A stretch of 64,000 bases of DNA, taken from the NCBI GenBank assembly GCA_016708725.1, contig JADJFE010000032.1:1-64000 (forward strand), written 5' to 3'. Every line of letters begins with the position of its first letter. The first letter of the stretch is position 1. The DNA comes from Candidatus Aalborgicola bjergmarkensis (lineage in GTDB: Bacteria > Pseudomonadota > Gammaproteobacteria > Burkholderiales > Burkholderiaceae_C). Positions 57,805-64,000 of this stretch are shown in pieces. Made by a program: the position numbers and the translations under genes. A model generated the notes under the pieces. That model was given only the letters and a program-made list of their open reading frames with translations, was not told the origin of the DNA and did not search any database.

Positions 57805-58763
57805 ATGACCGACTCCCTTGAAAGCCAGACCAGCAACACCCATGGCTTTGGCGCTCATGAACAAAGTGTGGGCGGGTACGTTGGCGCAAGACAAGTCGAT
57901 TTACACCGCCTGGAGCTGCGCTTTGAGGCCACCCGCATCGCCGATACGGCGGCAGTGCAGCGACTGACTGAATCGATACGCACAAGCGGACAACTGGTAG
58001 CGTGCATTGCCGCTGACGACCAAGACAGTGGTGCCCTGGTACTGATTGACGGCTACCGGCGCCTGAGCGCGCTCAAGCGACTGGGCGCAGACACCGCCCT
58101 GGTGCAATGCTGGCACTGCCCGGTGGGGCCTGCGCTGGCACAGATGCTGGCCCACTCGTTCTCGCGGGCATTTGACCCCCATGGAGGAAGCCCTCGTGCT
58201 GCGCGAGCTGATCGACTCCCTTGGCCTGAGTCAGCGCGAAGCTGCACGTCAATGCGCCCGTGATGTGAGCTGGGTACAGCGCCGCTTGGTACTACTGGGG
58301 GCACTGTCCCAGGACCTGGTGCAGGCGGTGCGCAGTGGGGGCATATCGAGTTGGGCGGGCTCACGCATTGTGGCCCCCGTTGGCGCGCGCCAACAGCGAG
58401 CATGCCAGTCAACTACTGGCCAGCATGGCAAGCGACCACTTAAGTACGCGTGAACTGCAAGCCTGGTTTAGCCACTACCAAGCCGCCCAACACACGCAGC
58501 GCCAACGCATGGTGGAACACCCACGCCTGTTTATCGACAGCTTGAACGAGAGACAAAGCCAGAGCATTGCCAAAGACCTGCGGGGCGGACCTGAACGTGA
58601 GGTGGCTGCTGAGCTGGGTTACCTGCAAGCACTGCTGCAACGCGCACACCGACGCCTAGTGCCACTGACCGCCCCGTTGGAACCAACGCTAAAGGGCGCG
58701 TGTCTGCGCCTGCATGTAGCGCTGGAACAAGTGAACAACGAACTTACCAGGCTGGTGCCATGA
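57805..58763 (+). pseudogene. ParB-like nuclease/partition protein gene with two frameshifts
   Basis: The gene begins MTDSLESQTSNTHGFGAHEQ and contains a ParB N-terminal fold (VQRLTESIRTSGQLVACIAA, LVLIDGYRRLSALKRLGAD) and an HTH (LGLSQREAARQCARDVSWVQ). The frame changes near 58166-58171, in a run of five C, and near 58375-58380, again in CCCCC, after which it continues to ...NNELTRLVP. Both breaks lie in homopolymers, so sequencing error cannot be excluded. Its last codons overlap istA by four bases. Confidence 0.8.
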
Positions 58764-60217
58764 CCCCGATAGATATTCGTGCCAGTGTGCTCACCTTGCA
58801 CCAACAGAGCACAGGTTTACGTGAAATCAGCCGGGTGCTGCATCTCTCGCGCAACACCGTGCGAGGCATCCTGCGCGAGCCACAAGGCGTGCAAACACCT
58901 GCCCACCCGGTGAATGAGGTCACCCAACAACAACTCACCGAAGTCTATGCCAGAGCCAAAGGTAACGCCGTGCGTATGGCCCAGATACTGGCTGATGAGT
59001 ACAAGCTGCACCCGCCCTACAGCACCCTCACGCGCTGGGTGCGCCAAGCTGAACTGCGCCAACCACCCAAGCGCTCCGGCGAATACCACTTCGAGCCCGG
59101 CCAGGAGATGCAGCACGACACATCGCCCCATAAGATGGAGGTGGCGGGCAGAGCATTACCGCCCAGTGTGCAGGTCTGACCTTGGCGTACTCGCGGCGTT
59201 TGTTTATCTGGTACTACCCACGATTTACCCGCTTTGAGGCCAAGGACTTCTTGTTGCGCGCAGCCCAGTTCATGGACGGCACTTGCCCACTTTGCGTGAT
59301 CGACAATACCAGCGTCATTCTCGCTGGTGGTGCTGGGCCTGATGCGGTATTCGCACCAGAGATGGCCGCCTTTGCACGCGCCCTGGGCTTCAAGTTTATG
59401 GCACACCGTGTCAATGACCCTGATCGCAAAGCCAGAATCGAGCGCCCCTTTGCATGGGTTGAGGACAACTTCCTGCCTGGGCGCAGTTTTAGCTCTTTCG
59501 ATGACTTGAACGCACAGGCGCTCAAGTGGTGCGTTGAAGTGGCCAATGCCAAGCCAAAACGCAGTCTGGGCATGGCACCTGAGGTGGCGTACGTGATGGA
59601 GAAGCCTTACCTCACCAGCCTGTCAATCGTCTTGCCAGCAGTCTACGAGGTGTTTGAGCGGGTGGTGGACTTGTACGGTTTTGTCAGCGTCGACACCAAC
59701 CGGTATTCGACACCTGAACGGCTGGTGAGTAAGACGGTGACGGTGTACAAGCATTACGCCAGTATCGAGATTCATTACAAACGCACCCTGGTGGCCAGTC
59801 ATCCCCGTTTGCTGGGTGTGCGTGATGCGCGCTCCACCTTGCCCGGGCATCACACCATACCCAAACGCACGCCTCGCCAGCCTTCGCTACAGGCGCAGTT
59901 GTTGTGTGGTCAATCTCCCTGTTCTTGATGCGTACGTCACAGCGCTCATCAAGCACCTCAATGGGCGTGGTACACGGGCACTGAACCGACTGCTACAGAT
60001 TAAACGGACCTACCCAGCGCAGCCGTTCCTAGCAGCGCTGGAGCAGGCGCTCAAGTACGGTCTGTTTGATTTGACGCGACTGGAGTCCATGGTGTTGCGC
60101 CATGTGGCAGGCGACTTCTTTGCGCTAGGTGAGAGCAGCCATGACAACCTCCCCAATGAACCGGATGATAAAGACGATGAGCAAACCAAAAACGACAGCG
60201 ACCCCGACCCCGCGTGA
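58760..60217 (+). pseudogene. istA: IS21-type transposase gene with frameshifts
   Basis: The start MTPIDIRASVLTLHQQSTGL has an HTH (REISRVLHLSRNTVRGILRE), then an rve-type integrase core with Asp in GQEMQHDTSPHK, Asp in PLCVIDNTSVILAGG and Glu in RIERPFAWVEDNFLPGRSF (D-D-E). The frame breaks near 59150 (PSVQV-stop, resumed as TAQCAGLTLAYSRRLF) and again near 59905, continuing with NLPVLDAYVTALIKHLNGRG to the end. All catalytic residues are present, but two frameshifts should inactivate it. Confidence 0.88.
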
Positions 60218-61028
60218 GGCCTTGCACGCATTGCTAACGGAGTTGAAATTCAAAGGCATGGCGCGTGTGCTGGACAGCGAACTTGATCGCGCTGAGCTCA
60301 ATGGCACCTCTTGCGCAGAGGTGGTGCAACGCCTGCTAAGCGAGCAGGCTTCGTTTCAGCAGGAACGCTCATTAGTCAATCGGGTGGCGCAGGCACACCT
60401 GCCCTGGCAATGGACGATCGACACCTTTCCCTTTGATCGCCAAAGCGGGGTGAATAAGGCACAAATCCTCGGTCTTGCCGACTTGGAGTTTGTGCGTCGC
60501 GCCGACAATCTGGTGCTCATTGGTGGCACCGGCACCGGCAAGACCGGCATCGCTCTGGGACTATTGCGCCAGGCCTGCATCAATGGCTGGCGGGGCGCTT
60601 TACAGTGCGCAGGCGCTGCTCGATGACTGTATGCCTCGCTGGCAGATCGCTCCACAACCAAGCTGCTCACGGCGCTTGCACGTATGCAGCCGCTTTGCAT
60701 TGACGAGCTGGGTTACTTGAACTTGAAGACAGAACAGACCAACGCGTTCTTTCGTCTGATGGATCAACGCTATGGGCGGGTGAGCACCATCATCACTACG
60801 AATTTGGACTACCCCCAGTGGTACGAGTTGTTTAACAACAAGCCGCTGGTCGATGCCCTGCTTGATCGGCTGCAGCACCGCTGCATCACCATCCGCATTG
60901 AAGGTGCATCTTTGCGCACCAGCGCACCTGCCACAACACCTGTGCAGAGCTCAACCAGTCCTGCGAGCCCCAAGGCAAGTAAAACCGTCTCACCACCGCC
61001 GTGCAGTATCTGCTTGATGGATAAGTAG
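60141..61028 (+). pseudogene. istB: IS21-type helper ATPase gene with frameshifts
   Basis: The frame begins near 60141 (MTTSPMNRMIKTMSKPKTTA), overlapping istA, and has Walker A LIGGTGTGKTGIALG near residue 130. After NGWRG the frame breaks twice between 60590 and 60670. It resumes at about 60670 with ALARMQPLCIDELGYLNLKT (Walker B) and FFRLMDQRYGRVSTIITTNL to a stop at 61028. IstB assists IstA by remodelling target DNA. Confidence 0.88.
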
Positions 61029-61289
61029 GGGTCGGCGTGGATATGTGGACAAGCTTGCAAAACGCCCAGCTTGACCACATACCCACACCTCCACCCGTAC
61101 TTACCCACAAGGGTCTTGCCCACGGGCCTGACGCGCTTCGCTTGTACTGAAGTCGCTTCTTCACGCACATTGGTCGAGCCAATGATCGCCGATTCTGTTT
61201 CCTGCAGGCCATCAAGTTACAAACAGCCGCGCAACCGGTGGGTCAGCTTTCTGTGAGCACAGGTGGGTCAGTTATTTTGAGCGCCGAAG

Positions 61290-61356
61290 CCATGCCCGGC
61301 AAGTATTCTTTTGATTTCAGATCTCGGTTTGAACGGATTACAGTATCGGTAGCCAT
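61290..61356 (-). pseudogene. Phage-like gene, 5' part (interrupted by the IS element)
   Basis: The minus strand has a ribosome binding site GAAAGAGAG, then ATG at 61356 encoding MATDTVIRSNRDLKSKEYLP and GM before the IS. Removing the element and one copy of the 7-bp duplication joins it in frame to VKASRKTRWLVG at 56856, restoring a single 141-codon gene. Confidence 0.8.
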
Positions 61357-61461
61357 TTTTGAACTCTCTTTCAATTGTGGTCAGGGGCTGGCGCAGTGTT
61401 CGCGCACATACCGGCCCCGCCTGTTTTGCCCTGATAGTCGCGTCAGGGCTTCGCGTTTTCT

Positions 61462-61740
61462 TTATGCGGCTTCCAAATGCACCACGGCACGCGCTCCAAC
61501 GGCTTGCGCATAGCGTTGCACTGTTCGGATTGAAGGCATACGGGTGCCACCTTCCAGGCGGGCAATAACGCTCTGTGTGGTGCCCATACGTTGCGCCACT
61601 TCGCCTTGAGTCAACCCGGCGCGGGTTCGGGCGGCTATCAGTTCGCGGGCCATATTGAATTCTTCGGCCATTGCGTCATATTCGGCGCGGGTGTCAGTGT
61701 CGGCCAGCAATTCGGTTTTGAGTGTGCGAAGTGTTTTCAT
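61462..61740 (-). CDS. XRE-family antitoxin (HigA-like)
   Basis: The 92-residue protein has a classical helix-turn-helix (LTQGEVAQRMGTTQSVIARL, EGGTRMPSIRTVQRYAQAVG) in its second half and an N-terminal helix (MKTLRTLKTELLADTDTRAE). Size and context match HigA-type antitoxins encoded downstream of a RelE-fold toxin. Its start overlaps the toxin stop by four bases. It should neutralise the toxin and repress the operon. Confidence 0.9.
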   Translation of the reverse strand: MKTLRTLKTELLADTDTRAEYDAMAEEFNMARELIAARTRAGLTQGEVAQRMGTTQSVIARLEGGTRMPSIRTVQRYAQAVGARAVVHLEAA

Positions 61741-62054
61741 GCTTTAAGTCGCTCCAGTGCTGTATCAATGGCGCTTCGTGGTGTGGTCTGTGTCTTTTTC
61801 ACGAACACATGCAACACCAGCAAGCGGCGGCCTTGAACGGCGGCATACACAGCGCGGGCTATCCCGTCACGGCCTTGCATCCTCATTTCCCACAGTTTGC
61901 GTTCCAATGGGCGGATATGGGGCAGTCCTACACGCTGCGGACCTAATTCCTCCAACATTTCAGCAATGTGCAGAAACCGGGCTTTCATGTCAGCAGGTAG
62001 CGCCAGCAATTCAGGTTCTGCCAGCGGGTGCATGGCCACAGTCCAATTATTCAT
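61737..62054 (-). CDS. RelE/HigB-family toxin
   Basis: The 105-residue protein (MNNWTVAMHPLAEPELLALP) has the RelE-fold pattern of phage-derived Gp49/HigB toxins: VGLPHIRPLERKLWEMRMQG, GIARAVYAAVQGRRLLVLHV, FVKKTQTTPRSAIDTALERL. HigB toxins cleave ribosome-bound mRNA. Gene order, toxin first, is that of higBA. A TATAGCTATT-like AT-rich stretch upstream (62055-62075) may hold the promoter. Confidence 0.9.
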   Translation of the reverse strand: MNNWTVAMHPLAEPELLALPADMKARFLHIAEMLEELGPQRVGLPHIRPLERKLWEMRMQGRDGIARAVYAAVQGRRLLVLHVFVKKTQTTPRSAIDTALERLKA

Positions 62055-62151
62055 AGTATAGCTATTTTGCGATAATTAGCCCACCACGCGCAACTTTCCC
62101 GGTTCTGCTTTGGCATCGAACGAAACCCCGGCCTGCTCCAAAATCCATGCT

Positions 62152-62523
62152 TCAATCCAATGCTTTGGCGTATCCGGCTTCAAATTTATCACGCCAGACA
62201 AACACCCCGGCGGGCAGGATGCGGATGGATTGCTCGCGCCACTCCTGATAGCCAGTTTCTTGGGTTTCCTGCCTGGCGCGGATGGTATCGCTCAATGCAC
62301 GAAGCTCTCGATAAACAAAGCTGCTCCACCAGATAGCGCAAACACCATCGTCACCACTGCGGTATGCAGTCAGGCCACGCATGCCGTTTGCCAATAGCAC
62401 CTCATCAAACTGCGCCAGCACTGCGGCCAATACCTCAGGGGAGAACTTCTGCCAACTCGTCAAGAATGGGATCGCTCTCACTGGAATGGCATCACGGCCA
62501 TTGATTTGGATTACAACGTTCAT
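62152..62523 (-). CDS. Unknown phage/plasmid-type protein, probably frameshifted
   Basis: The 123-residue frame (MNVVIQINGRDAIPVRAIPF ... WRDKFEAGYAKALD) is followed in another frame by AWILEQAGVSFDAKAEPGKL and RVVG with a stop near 62080, as if one gene had been broken. The start INGRDAIPVRAIPFLTSW is typical of uncharacterised proteins from betaproteobacterial prophages; I do not know their role. It lies just upstream of the HigBA-like pair in the same direction. Confidence 0.55.
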   Translation of the reverse strand: MNVVIQINGRDAIPVRAIPFLTSWQKFSPEVLAAVLAQFDEVLLANGMRGLTAYRSGDDGVCAIWWSSFVYRELRALSDTIRARQETQETGYQEWREQSIRILPAGVFVWRDKFEAGYAKALD

Positions 62524-62617
62524 GCTCCCCCCAAGTCCTCCCCCGATATAGAACCAGCGCCAGACAACCGGGGGGCGGTTGCTTTTCGATTGGCCGATCT
62601 AGGCGTGGTTAAAGCAG

Positions 62618-62735
62618 TTAATCGTCGTAATGGTGTCGGCAAGAAACGATTAAAAGATCATCGTCCGTAGCACGATAGACAAGCCGGTTTGCTTCGTCTA
62701 TCCGTCTTGACCTGATTCGTCCAAACTTACCCTAA
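62618..62735 (-). pseudogene. C-terminal relic of a YoeB/Txe-type toxin
   Basis: The minus strand reads KFGRIRSRRIDEANRLVYRA then TDDDLLIVSCRHHYDD and a stop at 62618. This is the conserved end of YoeB/Txe mRNA interferases (SRRID-EHRLVY ... CRYHY). The N-terminal half and any antitoxin gene are missing; the upstream side adjoins transposase debris. Confidence 0.7.
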
Positions 62736-62961
62736 GTTTTTCCCCAACTTTTGGCCCCCTGTAACCACCCGCCGCCGAGGGGAAGTGCGTCAAATAATTT
62801 CTTCAACGACGAAAAACAAAATGTACCGAAATCGCTTAACGGTGCATTGGGAAACTTTGCGCTGATGGCAGGCAAATCGCTTACAGATATAGATTGGGCG
62901 GGAGGTTCTGACCAAGATTCAGTATCCGGGATGAGGACAAGGTGGCGTCGTCCAGGATTGT

Positions 62962-64000
62962 TCATAAGGTTTCCAAACTCCCTGGATTTGGCAATACATC
63001 TCGACGTTGTTTGCTCAACGAATCTACACATCCGATCACCTCTTTATGTTTCGCAACCGTGATATCAACAACATCTTGCGCATCCTGTTTCGTCAATGTT
63101 CCGCACAGTGCTGGTAGGTGAAAAGCGATTCGATCAGCATCCTTCACTTGCCCCATTCCCAGTCGCTTGCCTACACCAAACAGTGATTCAAGGACATCGG
63201 TGCTGATGGGCAAACCCGTTTGATTCAACCCCAGCCTATTGGCAATTTCCAACTGTGACTTTGCCCAATCAGTAAAACCGATTCGTATCGAAGAGGATGC
63301 GGGCATGACCTCAATCAACTTCTGACATTGCGCGTAGGTTGCAAGGTTCAACCCCTCTTGTTTGAGGATTTTTTTGACATGCCAGCATCGACTTTGCATC
63401 GCGAAGGAATCGTTTGATAAACGGCTCACACTCGGGCAATTGATCCAAGCTTGCTCTTAATTTCGCTAACATCGGTGCGTCTTCAGCCTGGTTTTGCGGC
63501 ACATGTTTGAGCAGTTTGTCCGCCCATTCGACCAAACGGTGCAAGTTCATAAAGCGGGCTTTGGTCGAGACCTTCGGAGGTGCAAGGCATGCCAAGATCG
63601 TCTGTTTGAGTTTCTTGGACACTTGGCCGCAGGCTGTGATGAAGGTGTTAAACAACGGATCCCTCTGCATATTCGTGCTTGAAAAGATTGGCAACCATAT
63701 GGGAGAGATCGTCGATGCACTCAAGGGATGTCCCTTGTTCATTCAACAAGCGGATGGCCTTTTCAAGATCGGTTCCGCCGTCTTTGAGGAAAGCAGCGGG
63801 CAAAAATCCCACTTTGGCAAATACTTTGCGTAAAAATTCGGCAATCGTTTCGCCATTCCAGGATTCCTCAACAGCGGTGGCGACACACTGAACATCCGCC
63901 AATCCTGGCGCATACTCATTTTGTTCATGGTGCCTGAGATTCAATGCCAGTACGCTGAGTATCTTCCCCGAGCCCAGTCTATGCTGATATCAATAAGCCA
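62962..64000 (-). pseudogene. Broken transposase gene, runs off the window
   Basis: Three overlapping frames on the minus strand form one protein: NLRHHEQNEYAPGLADVQCV ... KDGGTDLEKAIRLLNEQGTS (63944-63648), then DPLFNTFITACGQVSKKLKQ ... KARFMNLHRLVEWADKLLKH (63680-63390), then KILKQEGLNLATYAQCQKLI ... TDVLESLFGVGKRLGMGQVK ending at 62962. KDGGTDLEKA looks like a DDE-type transposase segment and the C-terminal part (ISTDVLESLFG) matches several large transposase families. At least two frameshifts make it nonfunctional. The exact IS family is not clear. Confidence 0.65.

Larger units (their letters stand above)
56864..61289 (+). mobile_element. Degenerate IS21-family element with passenger genes, 4.4 kb
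   Basis: Ends are CTTTGGCGCTCA (left) and the reverse complement of CTTCGGCGCTCA (right), 11 of 12 matching. Further inside lie the repeated terminal motifs typical of IS21: TGACCCACC-TGCTCA-TGACCCAC on the left, and the mirrored pair of GTGGGTCA motifs on the right. The 7-bp sequence CCATGCC directly repeats on both sides (56857-56863 and 61290-61296) as target duplication. Inside are a zinc-finger-like gene, a ParB-like gene, istA and istB, the last three with frameshifts. 56876-57346 holds no gene beyond the terminal repeats. Confidence 0.9.

Noticed and set aside
62732..63031. A 99-codon minus-strand frame downstream of the broken transposase
   Set aside because: It overlaps the transposase 3' end and matches no family I recognise; it may be IS debris, but there is not enough support for a gene.

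Overview
The window is from a GC-rich betaproteobacterium, most likely a Burkholderiales member of the Comamonadaceae type. The evidence is a double-length UvrA, a coniferyl-aldehyde-dehydrogenase-like enzyme, a wax-ester-synthase/DGAT-like acyltransferase, the rnhA / methyltransferase / gloB / lytic transglycosylase neighbourhood, and many imperfect palindromic intergenic repeats. The genus is inference.

Layout. 1-7.7 kb (minus strand): the 5' part of an HSP90-type ATPase, a DUF4258/DUF2283 pair resembling a toxin-antitoxin unit, and uvrA. 7.7-33.06 kb: an accessory island lodged between uvrA and rnhA. It starts with a 57-bp relic of the rnhA 3' end and ends with a relic of the uvrA 5' end, and it is subdivided by direct-oriented copies of the uvrA/rnhA junction (pieces of uvrA plus a ~190-bp inverted-repeat element). 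The compartments carry: a complete type I restriction-modification operon with an AAA/TOPRIM ATPase and two AlbA_2/COG2865-type proteins; a membrane zinc-ribbon protein; an unknown/HTH gene pair; a DUF4062 protein; a second type I locus (hsdM, KilA-N, hsdS, AlbA_2) without hsdR; and an AT-rich solute-binding protein followed by a VapBC-like pair. Relics of an IS91-type transposase, a serine recombinase and an excisionase-like HTH lie at compartment edges.

33-55.7 kb: mostly core chromosome. It holds rnhA, a methyltransferase, gloB, an MltD-like transglycosylase, a cupin protein, a diguanylate cyclase, a solute-binding protein, an aldehyde dehydrogenase, WS/DGAT, a gamma-glutamylcyclotransferase-like lipoprotein, an acyl-CoA dehydrogenase, a hybrid kinase that has lost its phospho-acceptor segment, and an operon yceH / YfiN-like cyclase / YfiR-like / TonB receptor. 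A lipase-like hydrolase, purN and tRNA-Lys follow. Heptamer tandem repeats precede two metabolic genes, and a ~380-bp element with long inverted ends lies upstream of the hybrid kinase.

55.7-64 kb: a decayed mobile region downstream of tRNA-Lys. It contains a terminase-small-subunit-like gene, a phage-like gene split by a degenerate 4.4-kb IS21-family element with a visible target duplication and ParB-like and zinc-finger-like passengers, a HigBA-like pair, a YoeB-type toxin relic and a broken transposase.

The recurring theme is insertion of new genes beside core genes, leaving partial second copies of the flanking gene ends. It is seen at uvrA/rnhA, hsdM/hsdS and the cyclotransferase/TonB-receptor junction.
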